Program-made: the position numbers and the translations under genes
NCBI RefSeq assembly: GCF_001425745.1
Contig: NZ_LMDF01000010.1
Coordinates: 121,517-185,516 of the forward strand
Direction of reading: 5' to 3'
Length of the DNA: 64,000 nt
Source: Caulobacter sp. Root343
GTDB taxonomy: Bacteria; Pseudomonadota; Alphaproteobacteria; Caulobacterales; Caulobacteraceae
The notes under the pieces: generated by a model
What the model was told of the DNA's origin: nothing
Database searches by the model: none
The model's input: only the letters and a program-made list of their open reading frames with translations
Shown: positions 1 through 7,675 of the stretch, piece by piece
Numbering within the stretch: position 1 is the first letter of the stretch
Layout: each line of letters opens with the position of its first letter

Positions 1-40
1 GAATGGGTCCAGAAGGCCGGCGACGGTTTTCGCGGCTGGA

Positions 41-93
41 TGCTCAACGTCCGGCTCCTGGAGAGGAGCCACCGTCAGCTTCTGGCGCGAGCC
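41..93. repeat. Left copy of a 53-bp dispersed intergenic repeat
   Basis: This stretch aligns without gaps to 6696-6748 at about 38 of 53 positions (hand count). Both copies start TGCT(C/G)AACGT and end with TGGCG(C/T)GAGCC. The rest of positions 1-112 has no gene I can support: the short open frames on either strand lack recognisable protein features. Confidence 0.3.
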
Positions 94-112
94 GTGGCGA
101 CGGCGACGCTAG

Positions 113-1585
113 CTAGCGGATCGTCAGACCCACGACATCACTGCCGATGGCGATGTCGCCATCCTTCGGCTCCTTGATCGGCTTTCCGCCGATGCGCAGG
201 TTCTCGATGGTGACGTTCTTGACGGCTGTCTGGGGCGAGAGGCCCTTGATGATCGATGCGCTCGGTAGGCCTTCGCCCGTGAAGGTGACGTCGCGCAGGG
301 TGACGCCGTCGATCCCGCGACCAGGGGCCTTGTTGTAGCGCGGGTTGTTCCCGGCCACGATGTTGATCAGCTTGCCTTCCTCGATGCGGTCGACGCGGAT
401 GTCGCTGAAGGTCACGTCGCGGATCAGCGTGCCGTCGCCCGAATAGATCGCCATCACGCCCTCCCAGTCCGGATCGTCCTCGTCGAGGTTGGCGACGTCG
501 ATGTTGTCGAAGGTGATGTTCCTGATCGTGCGCGGATCGGCGTTGTCGCCGAAATGGCCGACATAGAGGGCGTGGGCGACATCGACCCAGAGGCGCATGT
601 TTCGAACCTCGATGTCGGCGGTGTCGCCCGGCGGGTTGGGGTCTGGAATTCCGGTCTGGGCCGCCTTCTGGCGACAGATCGGGCAGTCGGCGACGGCATA
701 GACCACGACCGCGTCGTCGGACACGCGCAGGTAGCAGTCCTGGATCTTCACCCGGCGCGACGTCGAGATGTTGATGCCGTCCGACCACTTGCCGGAGGTG
801 AAGCCGGTCAGGTCATGGACGCTGACGTCTTGCGAGTTGCGGATGTTCATCACCCGCGCGGCGTCCTTGCGGTCGCTGTTGACGAGGATCAGGTCTGAGA
901 TCTCGATGTTGCTGGCCTTGTCCAGGTCGATCCCGCGCCCGGGATCCCAGAGCAGGCCGCGTCCGGAGATCTTCACGTCGGTGACGCCGTTCAGGTCGAA
1001 GGCCCCCTTCAGGACCGCGCCGCCTTCGAGATAGACGCGCTGCCCCGACTTGACCGGAAAATAGTCCAGCCCCGGCGGCGGGGTGTGGACGCCGGGCTCG
1101 AAGTAGACGACGTCGTCCCCAGCCGGGCGCGGGGCAGGGGGCTTTCCGGCGATGATGTGCAGGTTGTGCAGCCGGTCGTCGTCGAACTGCAGCGAAAAGC
1201 GCTCCGGCCTCGTCAAGGTCATGCGCACGACGGCGCCCACGCGTTGAGGCCGGACCTTGCTGGACAGCGGCGCGACCAAGACCTGGTCGAACCTGCCGTT
1301 GTTCTTCAACACCTCCAGCTCGACGCTTCCCTCGAAGTCGAAATAGACCATCGAGGCGTTCTGCTTGGTGTCGGTGTCGACCTGCACGCGATACTCGTAG
1401 ACGTCGCGCCATTCGCCGCCCGGCGTGCGCACGCGCACGGTGAAGTCATCGTTATGGGCCGAGTAGAGCAGGGCGGGCGGAACGGAATAGGTCCGCAGGG
1501 TGTCGGCGAGCGCCGCGCCGCCCAGCAGCAGGGAAGAGGCTAGCAAAGTCGTAGCGCGCGCGAGCCACCTGTTCCTAAGCCTCAC
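113..1585 (-). CDS. Secreted right-handed beta-helix glycosidase (GH28/GH49-like)
   Basis: The 490-residue product begins (GTG start, after a GGAGGA-type ribosome site) with a basic N-terminus and a hydrophobic stretch ending near residue 27, a Sec signal peptide. Residues about 30-150 form an N-terminal beta-sandwich-like region. After EPGVHTPPPGLDYF come the repeated strand-turn units of a parallel beta-helix. The acidic motifs SDGINIS and SDDAVVVY sit where the catalytic aspartates of GH28/GH49 enzymes lie, followed by GHFGDN. It probably hydrolyses a plant or microbial polysaccharide outside the cytoplasm; the substrate cannot be told from sequence. It is monocistronic, with a CG-centred palindrome 36 bp upstream. 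A beta-helix lyase or epimerase is the alternative. Confidence 0.7.
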   Translation of the reverse strand: MRLRNRWLARATTLLASSLLLGGAALADTLRTYSVPPALLYSAHNDDFTVRVRTPGGEWRDVYEYRVQVDTDTKQNASMVYFDFEGSVELEVLKNNGRFDQVLVAPLSSKVRPQRVGAVVRMTLTRPERFSLQFDDDRLHNLHIIAGKPPAPRPAGDDVVYFEPGVHTPPPGLDYFPVKSGQRVYLEGGAVLKGAFDLNGVTDVKISGRGLLWDPGRGIDLDKASNIEISDLILVNSDRKDAARVMNIRNSQDVSVHDLTGFTSGKWSDGINISTSRRVKIQDCYLRVSDDAVVVYAVADCPICRQKAAQTGIPDPNPPGDTADIEVRNMRLWVDVAHALYVGHFGDNADPRTIRNITFDNIDVANLDEDDPDWEGVMAIYSGDGTLIRDVTFSDIRVDRIEEGKLINIVAGNNPRYNKAPGRGIDGVTLRDVTFTGEGLPSASIIKGLSPQTAVKNVTIENLRIGGKPIKEPKDGDIAIGSDVVGLTIR

Positions 1586-1620
1586 GTTTCCTCCTCGACG
1601 CCGCTGTTTGTCGCGATCTT

Positions 1621-1634
1621 TGATATCGATATCA
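1621..1634. promoter_or_regulatory. Perfect palindrome, probable repressor operator
   Basis: TGATATCGATATCA is a perfect 14-bp palindrome centred on CG, 36 bp upstream of the glycosidase start. The CG-centred symmetry resembles LacI-family operators of polysaccharide genes. No LacI gene is in the window, so the regulator is unknown. It differs from motif A described elsewhere. Confidence 0.4.
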
Positions 1635-1679
1635 TTATAGGTCGAAAGTGCAAGGCGGGCGCGGCGATGGCTCGACCTT

Positions 1680-2555
1680 TCACTCTCCGCCGCCGATCCC
1701 GTCGAGCGCGGTGACCTGCGCTGGCGAGAGCGCCAGGTCCGCCGAGGCGAAGTTCTCCCGCAGGTGCGCCTGCGAAGAGGTGCCCGCGATCACCAGGATG
1801 TTCGGCGAGCGCTGCAGCAGCCAGGCCAGCGCGACCTGCTTGGGGCTGGCGCCCAGCTCGGCCGCCACCTCGGAGAGCCGCGACGATTGCAGAGGCGAAA
1901 AGCCGCCCAGGGGGAAGAAGGGCACGTAGGCCACGCCCTCGGCGGCCAGCGCGTCGATGAACTCATCGTCGCCGCGCTGCGCCAGATTGTACTGGTTCTG
2001 GACGCAAACGATGTCGGCGATCGCCCTAGCTTCAGCGAACTGGGCCGGCGAGACGCTGCTCAGGCCGATGTGGCGGATCAGGCCCTGACGCTGGAGCTCG
2101 ACCAGCACGCCCAACGGCTCGGCCACGGATCGCTCGTCGGGGCCATGAGGGCCGCCCAGCCTCAGATTGACGACGTCCAGCGCCTCCAGATCGAGGCTGG
2201 AGAGGTTCTCGTGCACCGCGCGGGTGAGGCCCTCGGGCGTATGGTCGGGCGCCCAGGATCCCTCCGGGCCGCGGACGAAGCCGACCTTGGTGATGATCGT
2301 CAGGCCTCTGGGATAGGGCGCGAGCGCTTCGCGGATCAGCGAGTTGGCGACGCCGGGACCGTAGAATTCGGCCGTGTCGATGTGGTTGGCGCCCAGGGCG
2401 ACGACGTCGCGCAGGACGGCCAGGGCGGCGGCCTTGTCGCGGGGCGGGCCCCAGACGTGCGGGCCGGGCAACTGCATGGCGCCGTAACCCATGCGCTTGA
2501 GGCTCAGCGACGTGCCGGGAAGGGTGAACGCGCCGCCAAGGGAAGAGGTGCTCAT
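1680..2555 (-). CDS. Aldo/keto reductase
   Basis: A 291-residue NAD(P)H-dependent aldo/keto reductase of the cytosolic (beta/alpha)8 barrel type. Visible family signatures are HIDTAEFYG (catalytic Asp and Tyr) near residues 58-66, the lysine in IITKVGF, GLSSVSP and QNQYNL. It follows the zinc-independent oxidoreductase gene by 29 bp on the same strand, so the two are probably co-transcribed from the promoter that faces the TetR gene at 3629. Likely role: reduction of reactive aldehydes or ketones, perhaps stress-induced. The substrate is not predictable. Confidence 0.85.
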   Translation of the reverse strand: MSTSSLGGAFTLPGTSLSLKRMGYGAMQLPGPHVWGPPRDKAAALAVLRDVVALGANHIDTAEFYGPGVANSLIREALAPYPRGLTIITKVGFVRGPEGSWAPDHTPEGLTRAVHENLSSLDLEALDVVNLRLGGPHGPDERSVAEPLGVLVELQRQGLIRHIGLSSVSPAQFAEARAIADIVCVQNQYNLAQRGDDEFIDALAAEGVAYVPFFPLGGFSPLQSSRLSEVAAELGASPKQVALAWLLQRSPNILVIAGTSSQAHLRENFASADLALSPAQVTALDGIGGGE

Positions 2556-2584
2556 CGGGAGTTTCCGTGGGTTGGTGGCGGAAG

Positions 2585-3508
2585 TCAGGACAGCGAGACG
2601 ACGATCTTGCCGCGCGCCCGACCGGAGGTCTGGCGGGCCCAGGCCTCGTCGAAGGCGTCGATCGAGACCTGGCGGTCGATGACGACCTTCAGCCCGTTGC
2701 CGACGATCATCGCGACGAGGTCGCCCAGGCGATCGGCGTAGGGTTTGGCGTAGAAGATGCTGGCCTCGACGCCATGGGCCTTGGCCATGGCCTCGTCGGG
2801 CGGCATGGCGGTGGAGACCAGCCGGCCGCCTGGGCGCAGGACCGAGTAGGAGCGGCTCTGCGTTTCGCCGCCGACCAGATCGAGCACGACGTCGACGCCC
2901 GACACCGCCGTAGTGAAGTCCCGCGCCTGGTAGTCGATCACCTCATCGGCCCCCAGGTCGCGCGCCAGGGCGAGGCCGTCGCCCGAGGCGGTGGCGATTA
3001 CCCGCGCCCCGGCCATGTGGGCGAACTGAACGGCGAAGCCGCCGACACCGCCCGCCGCACCGTGGATCAGGACGGTCTCGCCGGCCTTCAGCTTGGCGCT
3101 GGAGAACAGGGCGTGCCAAGCGGTGATCCCCGCGGTCGGGATTGCGCTGCCTTGCGCCGCCGACAGGGCGTCGGGCAACGCCACGCAGGCGCTGGCTGGC
3201 ACGACCGCGAAATCGGCCAGGCCGCCGCTGACCCCCGCGTCGGCCCAGGCGATCACCTGGTCGCCGGCCTTCCATTGGGTGACGCCCGAGCCGACCCGCT
3301 CAATGACGCCGGCGAAGTCGGTGGCCAGGGTGATCGGCAGCCTGATGTCGAAGAAGTGCTGGGCGAACCCCGACACGACCAGCGCGTCGAGCGGGTTGAG
3401 CGCGGCGGCCTGCACGCGCACCAGCACCTCGCCGGTTTCGACGTCGGGCGTCGGCGCGTCCTCGATGCGGGGCGTGTCGTTGAAACGGTGGATGCGTACG
3501 GCTCTCAT
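2585..3508 (-). CDS. Zinc-independent NADPH:quinone-type oxidoreductase (MDR family)
   Basis: A 307-residue medium-chain dehydrogenase/reductase without structural or catalytic zinc cysteines, i.e. quinone oxidoreductase type. The N-terminal GroES-like fold (ALNPLDALV) is followed by the NADP-binding motif HGAAGGVGGFAVQFA near residues 150-165. It starts at an ATG preceded by GGAAG and heads a two-gene operon with the aldo/keto reductase. It is divergent from the TetR gene at 3629. Two near-identical palindromes lie in the shared promoter region, so TetR repression lifted by an electrophilic compound is the likely control. Confidence 0.85.
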   Translation of the reverse strand: MRAVRIHRFNDTPRIEDAPTPDVETGEVLVRVQAAALNPLDALVVSGFAQHFFDIRLPITLATDFAGVIERVGSGVTQWKAGDQVIAWADAGVSGGLADFAVVPASACVALPDALSAAQGSAIPTAGITAWHALFSSAKLKAGETVLIHGAAGGVGGFAVQFAHMAGARVIATASGDGLALARDLGADEVIDYQARDFTTAVSGVDVVLDLVGGETQSRSYSVLRPGGRLVSTAMPPDEAMAKAHGVEASIFYAKPYADRLGDLVAMIVGNGLKVVIDRQVSIDAFDEAWARQTSGRARGKIVVSLS

Positions 3509-3554
3509 GCTTAGCTTCCGAAATGGAGGGGGAATGGGAGCGCAAGGTTCAAAA

Positions 3555-3592
3555 TTGCACTCGGTGCAGAATCAATACTGCACTAGGTGCAA
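3555..3592. promoter_or_regulatory. Tandem TetR-type operators in a divergent promoter
   Basis: Two 15-bp palindromes, TTGCACTCGGTGCAG (3555-3569) and CTGCACTAGGTGCAA (3578-3592), are repeated with a 23-bp offset (about two helical turns). They lie between the oxidoreductase operon (leftward) and the TetR gene (rightward), where a TetR dimer pair would control both. The second copy overlaps the GTG at 3587 that would otherwise extend the TetR frame, supporting the later ATG start. Confidence 0.7.
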
Positions 3593-3628
3593 ATTTACAA
3601 GAAGGCCGGTCCATGGCATGGCTGGGGC

Positions 3629-4234
3629 ATGGAACCGATCTCAGAGGGTCAGGGCGGCTTGCGTGAGCGCAAGCGCCGCGAAACCCGTCAACGCATCACC
3701 GAGACGGGCCTGAAGCTCTTCATCGCCAACGGCTACGAAGCCACGACCCTGGACGCGATCGCCGAGGCCTCGGGGATCGCCCGCCGCACCTTCTTCCACT
3801 ACTTCAAGTCAAAGGAAGAGATCATCCTGGCCTGGCAGGGCGCGCTGCCCGACAGGGTGCGCGCGGCCGTGCTGGAGCAGGGGTCGGCTGTGTCGCCACT
3901 CGCCGCCGTCCAGTCGGCGGTGACCGCCTTGGCGGCGGACATGCGTCCGGACGTGGCGATCACGATCAGCAAGATCGTGCGCTCGTCCGAGCAGCTGCGC
4001 GCCGGCAATCAGGTCAAGTTTCTGAACATGGAGCAGGCGGCTTTCGAGGCGTTGTGCGCGCTTTGGCCTGACGAGGCGCGACGAGACGGACTGCGCCTAG
4101 CGGCGATGGTCGGCCTGGGGGCGATGCGGCTTTCGCTCGACGCCTGGGTCAATGAAGAGGGCCGAAGGCCGCTCACCGAACATCTCCAGGCGGCGTTCGC
4201 CCGCCTGAACGCCGAGCTTGGCGCCGCCGTCTAG
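3629..4234 (+). CDS. TetR-family repressor of the adjacent oxidoreductase operon
   Basis: About 201 residues from the ATG at 3629; an in-frame GTG at 3587 lies inside the operator and is unlikely. The N-terminal helix-turn-helix reads TLDAIAEASGIARRTFFHYF, a typical TetR DNA-binding helix pair. The C-terminal ligand domain is divergent. It is transcribed away from the MDR/AKR operon with two palindromic operators between them, the usual autoregulated TetR arrangement. Its stop codon overlaps that of the convergent TetR gene (4231-4234). The ligand is unknown. Confidence 0.85.
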   Translation: MEPISEGQGGLRERKRRETRQRITETGLKLFIANGYEATTLDAIAEASGIARRTFFHYFKSKEEIILAWQGALPDRVRAAVLEQGSAVSPLAAVQSAVTALAADMRPDVAITISKIVRSSEQLRAGNQVKFLNMEQAAFEALCALWPDEARRDGLRLAAMVGLGAMRLSLDAWVNEEGRRPLTEHLQAAFARLNAELGAAV

Positions 4235-4824
4235 GTTTGCGCCGTTTCGCGCGCGCGGGCTTCCAGGTCGAGGACCGTCCGCCGGGCCAGGCGCAGGATC
4301 TCGTCCGAGCGCGGGTCGTCCTTGTAGACCCGCGACAGCATCATCGCGCCGATCATCGTGCACCAGCTGGATATGGCCAGGGCCTCGGCGTCGGGAACGT
4401 CTCCGATCACTGCCGTCGTCCGGCTGAAATAGTCCTCCAGCCGCTCGCGCATGACGTCGCGGACCTCGGGTTCGGCCCGGCCGGCGTCGCCGGCGAGCGC
4501 CGAGATCGCGCAGCCTTCCCCGACGTGATCGCGATGCACAGGACTCAGATAGCTGTTGGCGATCGACTTCAAGGTCGGCGCGCCCTTGGCGCCGGACGCG
4601 GCCAGCGAGGCGGCCTCGCCGTCGAGGAGCGCGCGTTCCAGGGCGGCGGCGATCAGGGCCGTGCGCGAGGGGAAGTGACCGTAGAAACCGCCATGGGTCA
4701 GGTTCGCGGCCTTCATCACGTCGGCAATGCTGACGCTGTCGAGGCCGCCCTCGCGGATCTGGCGGGCAGCGATCCCCAGGATGCGCTCACGGCTCTCGGC
4801 CTTCTCGGCGCGCGAATGTCCCAT
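4231..4824 (-). CDS. TetR-family repressor (NemR-like) of the crotonase operon
   Basis: A 197-residue TetR protein. The recognition region SIADVMKAANLTHGGFYGHF matches the NemR/YcdC-type subgroup, and a cysteine (GEGCAISAL) sits in the ligand domain, as in electrophile-sensing members. It faces the crotonase gene at 4937 across a promoter with two perfect inverted repeats. Its stop codon overlaps that of the upstream convergent TetR. Repression of the three-gene operon at 4937-6673 is the straightforward inference. Confidence 0.85.
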   Translation of the reverse strand: MGHSRAEKAESRERILGIAARQIREGGLDSVSIADVMKAANLTHGGFYGHFPSRTALIAAALERALLDGEAASLAASGAKGAPTLKSIANSYLSPVHRDHVGEGCAISALAGDAGRAEPEVRDVMRERLEDYFSRTTAVIGDVPDAEALAISSWCTMIGAMMLSRVYKDDPRSDEILRLARRTVLDLEARARETAQT

Positions 4825-4850
4825 GTGCTGCTCCGCAGTTGACAGTCTGT

Positions 4851-4895
4851 ATGATGACCATCATGGTGATTTAAGCTGCATGATACTTATCATGC
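4851..4895. promoter_or_regulatory. Two perfect inverted repeats between TetR and crotonase genes
   Basis: ATGATG-AC-CATCAT (4851-4864) and GCATGATA-CT-TATCATGC (4878-4895) are perfect palindromes whose centres are 29 bp apart and which share the ATGAT half-site. They lie in the divergent promoter between the TetR gene (start 4824) and the crotonase gene (start 4937). They are the likely operators of that TetR protein. Confidence 0.7.
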
Positions 4896-4936
4896 TGAAA
4901 GAGTCCGCGTCAAAGAACGCGCGCAAGGGAGAGAGC

Positions 4937-5722
4937 ATGACGACCGTTCCCGAAGGCCATGTCCGTCTCGAGCGCCACGGCCGGGTGCTGAAGATCACCA
5001 TCGACAATGTCGCCAAGCGCAACGCGTTCTCGCCGGAGATGATGCTGCAGCTTTCGACGGCGCTCACCGAGCTCGATGAGGACGACGCGCTGTGGGCCGG
5101 GGTGGTCTGCGCGGCCGGCGACCACTTCACGGCCGGGCTCGACATGCCCAAGTTCTTCGGGCCGGGCGCCTCGCCCAAGGCGATCCCCGACGACGCGATA
5201 GACCCGCTGGGCCTGAAGAAGCGCTGCCGCAAGCCGATCGTCACCGCCGTCCAGGGGCTGGTCTATACGGTGGGCGTCGAGTTGATGCTGGCCGGCGACA
5301 TCGTGGTGGCCGCCGACACCAGCCGTTTCGCCCAGCTGGAGGCCAAGCGCGGCATCGCGCCGTTGGGCGGGGCTCACTTCCGCTACCTGACCCGCGCCGG
5401 CTGGGGCGACGCCATGTACCATCTGCTGCTCTGCGACGAGTTCGACGCCGAGCGGGCCTTCAAGATCGGTCTCGTCCAGGAAGTGGTGCCGGCTGGCCAG
5501 CAGGTCGACCGGGCCATGGCCTTGGCGCAGCGCATCACCGAGAACGCGCCGCTGGGGATCCAGGTCACCAAGCAGGCGGCCCTGACGTTCCTCGAAGGCG
5601 GCGAAGCGGCGGCAATCGCCTATACGCCGAAGATCCGCGAGCGGGTCCTGGCCAGCGCCGACGCCATGGAAGGCGTCATGTCATTCATCGAGCGGCGTCC
5701 CGCCGTCTTCACCGGGAAATAG
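4937..5722 (+). CDS. Enoyl-CoA hydratase/isomerase (crotonase) family protein
   Basis: 261 residues from the ATG at 4937, which has AAGGGAGAG 5 bp upstream. The crotonase fold is recognisable from ITIDNVAKRNAFSPEM, the oxyanion-hole segments FTAGLDM and GLVYTVGVELMLAGDIVVA, and the PLGGAHFRYL segment. The second oxyanion loop is unusual for lacking the usual GGG run. The reaction, on a CoA thioester, cannot be assigned. It heads a TetR-controlled operon with a tautomerase-like and a VOC protein, separate from the steroid block. Confidence 0.8.
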   Translation: MTTVPEGHVRLERHGRVLKITIDNVAKRNAFSPEMMLQLSTALTELDEDDALWAGVVCAAGDHFTAGLDMPKFFGPGASPKAIPDDAIDPLGLKKRCRKPIVTAVQGLVYTVGVELMLAGDIVVAADTSRFAQLEAKRGIAPLGGAHFRYLTRAGWGDAMYHLLLCDEFDAERAFKIGLVQEVVPAGQQVDRAMALAQRITENAPLGIQVTKQAALTFLEGGEAAAIAYTPKIRERVLASADAMEGVMSFIERRPAVFTGK

Positions 5723-5726
5723 AGCC

Positions 5727-6209
5727 ATGACCATCGTCACCGTGACCGCGCCCAAGGGCCGTCTCGACCTCGACCAACGCCGCCGTCTGGCCGAAACCCT
5801 GACCGACGCTGTGCTCGTGCCGGAGGTCGGCCAGCCCGCCCCACCAGCCCGGGTGGGGTTCCAGGTTCGCTTCGTCGAGCTGGAGCCGGACGCCATGGCC
5901 ATCGGCGGCAAGCTGCTGGTCGATCAGCCGGTCGATGTCATGTCCATCGACGTGGCGGTCATGGACGCGGCCTGGCCCCAGCCGGTACGTGAGCAGGTGA
6001 TCCGCAACATTCTGGCGTCCATGGCCGAGGCCTGCGGGCTGAGCGCGCCGGCGCCGGCCTGGTGGGTGATGTTCCGCGTGATCGACGAGGGTTCCTGGGG
6101 CTCGCGCGGCGGCGTGCTGTCGATCCTCGACCTCCTGGCCAGCGGCGTCTTCACGCCCGAACGGGTCACGGCCATTCAGGCCGAGATCGAAGGGCGGCGG
6201 TCGGCATGA
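5727..6209 (+). CDS. Tautomerase-superfamily-like protein lacking Pro-1
   Basis: A 160-residue cytosolic protein with an MTIVTVTAPKG start and two similar halves. The DEGSWGSRGG segment resembles the Trp-Gly region of 4-oxalocrotonate-tautomerase relatives. The catalytic N-terminal proline of active tautomerases is absent (Thr follows Met), so chemistry would differ if the family call holds. It begins 4 bp after the crotonase stop, and its stop overlaps the VOC start (ATGA), so the three are coupled. Family assignment is by eye and tentative. Confidence 0.5.
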   Translation: MTIVTVTAPKGRLDLDQRRRLAETLTDAVLVPEVGQPAPPARVGFQVRFVELEPDAMAIGGKLLVDQPVDVMSIDVAVMDAAWPQPVREQVIRNILASMAEACGLSAPAPAWWVMFRVIDEGSWGSRGGVLSILDLLASGVFTPERVTAIQAEIEGRRSA

Positions 6210-6673
6210 CGAGCGCCGAAGCCCTGGAGAAGGACGTCGGCGACTGGAACTACCCCTACGGCTCGGCCCAGCGCTACCATCTCCAGCACATCCACCTCTT
6301 CGCCTCCGACATCGAACGCACCATCGCCTTCTATCGGACCTGGTTCGACGCGGAGGTGACTTGGGACGGCGACTACGCCGGCGCGCGCAATGTGTTCATG
6401 AAGATCGGCATCGGGGCGATGCACCTCTACGACCAGGCGCCGCGCGACCTGGGCCGCAACGCCGTGCATCACCTGGGCATGCAGGTCGTCGGCCTGGATG
6501 ATCTCCACGACCGCATGGTCGCTGCCGGCGTACCCATCCGCAATCCAGTTCGGCGCAGCGGCGGCAGCGGTTACTTCATGCTTGAGGCCCCGGATGGGGT
6601 TCTGCTCGAGGTGTTCGAACCAGGACCGCAGCGCGATCCGGAGGTTCGGCGGTACTATGGCTTTGGTCCGTAG
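6206..6673 (+). CDS. VOC-superfamily (glyoxalase/dioxygenase-like) protein
   Basis: 155 residues from the ATG at 6206, which overlaps the preceding stop. One vicinal-oxygen-chelate domain: metal-ligand candidates are His in LQHIHLFASD, His in NAVHHLGMQV and Glu in GVLLEVFEPG. It could be a glyoxalase-like isomerase or a small extradiol-type enzyme. As third gene of the TetR-controlled operon it probably acts with the crotonase and tautomerase-like proteins. The substrate is unknown. Confidence 0.75.
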   Translation: MTSAEALEKDVGDWNYPYGSAQRYHLQHIHLFASDIERTIAFYRTWFDAEVTWDGDYAGARNVFMKIGIGAMHLYDQAPRDLGRNAVHHLGMQVVGLDDLHDRMVAAGVPIRNPVRRSGGSGYFMLEAPDGVLLEVFEPGPQRDPEVRRYYGFGP

Positions 6674-6695
6674 GGCGAGACGCGCGTTGAGGGGG

Positions 6696-6748
6696 TGCTG
6701 AACGTCGCCTTCCTGGAGCCGTGCCAAGTTCCGCTAGTGGCGTGAGCC
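6696..6748. repeat. Right copy of the 53-bp dispersed intergenic repeat
   Basis: Ungapped match to 41-93 (about 72 percent by hand count). It begins 23 bp after the VOC stop and fills much of the gap before the GNAT gene. Downstream at 6788-6803 is a small GC-rich hairpin (GCCCC/GGGGC) without a T-tract. Confidence 0.3.
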
Positions 6749-6819
6749 CGCCCGCGACAGAGACCTTCGGATCGATAGGGAAGGGTGGCCCCCCGGAGGG
6801 GCGATGCTAGGGTGTCCCC

Positions 6820-7653
6820 ATGACCCAAACCATCCTCCCCGCGACCGAAGCGACCATGGCCGAGGTCGAAGCCTGGCTCGACGCGGAGGAGGCGCTCTAT
6901 AGGCCCGGGCACGCCGCGTGGATCGCGGAGGGCTACGACGGCGATCCGCCCGTGCGGGGCTTTCGCTGCAATTGGGACAGCGTCAAGCGCACCTGGCGTG
7001 AAGGCTCCGCCCGTGTCGATATCTTGGTGGTCGATGGCGAGGTCGTCGGGTTCCTGGACGGCACGGACATTCTGGAGATCAGGCCGGACCTGCGCGGCCG
7101 CGGTTACGGCCGGACCCTTGCTGAATTCATGATCGCCACGGCCTTCAATCTGGGACGCTCGGTCGTGGAGATCGAGATCGCCCCCGAGAGCGCTGAGCCC
7201 TTCTGGCGACGCATGGGCTTCACGGTTGTACCCGACCGCAGGGGCAACGGCGGAGGTATCTACGCCTACAGAATCCTGCCGCACGTCTTCAGCCTGGGAG
7301 ACGGTGAGCGCGTCCCCTACGCCGTGTCGTTCTACGACGAGGACGGCCGCTACGAGACTGACCGCGCGTTCTCTTATTTCTCGGGCGAGGGCGAACGCCT
7401 GGGAAATGGGTCGATCCAACTGCCCGAGCGGGCCTACTGCTTTCGCTCGACCGACGCTCAGCACGTCGCCTACTTCGCCAAGATCGAGGTCGACAGCAAG
7501 ACCCTGTTCTTCGACAAGGCCAAGCGCGACGCAGCCAAGGCATGCGGCGTTCAACGCGACCCGGGCTATATCTACTTCATCGACCGCATCACGCCGCCGA
7601 CCGATCCGAGGGTCGCTCCAGGCTGCATACGACGCCCTCGGATACCAGAATGA
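6820..7653 (+). CDS. GNAT-family N-acetyltransferase with C-terminal extension
   Basis: 277 residues. The acetyl-CoA loop motif RGRGYG lies at residues 92-97 within a standard GNAT core (about 1-155, ending near the Phe-rich FWRRMGFTVV helix). About 120 further residues have no family I recognise. The last roughly 17 residues (after TPPTDPR) look foreign: the DNA there carries, in another frame, a recombinase-type repeat fragment. The native C-terminus may therefore have been replaced. The acetyl acceptor is unknown. Confidence 0.7.
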   Translation: MTQTILPATEATMAEVEAWLDAEEALYRPGHAAWIAEGYDGDPPVRGFRCNWDSVKRTWREGSARVDILVVDGEVVGFLDGTDILEIRPDLRGRGYGRTLAEFMIATAFNLGRSVVEIEIAPESAEPFWRRMGFTVVPDRRGNGGGIYAYRILPHVFSLGDGERVPYAVSFYDEDGRYETDRAFSYFSGEGERLGNGSIQLPERAYCFRSTDAQHVAYFAKIEVDSKTLFFDKAKRDAAKACGVQRDPGYIYFIDRITPPTDPRVAPGCIRRPRIPE

Positions 7654-7675
7654 GCGTTGGCGGCGCCGTCCGAGG

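Noticed and set aside
1621..1634. Treating TGATATCGATATCA as an eighth motif A site
   Set aside because: Lacks the GTAC ends and has a different centre; more like a LacI-type operator.
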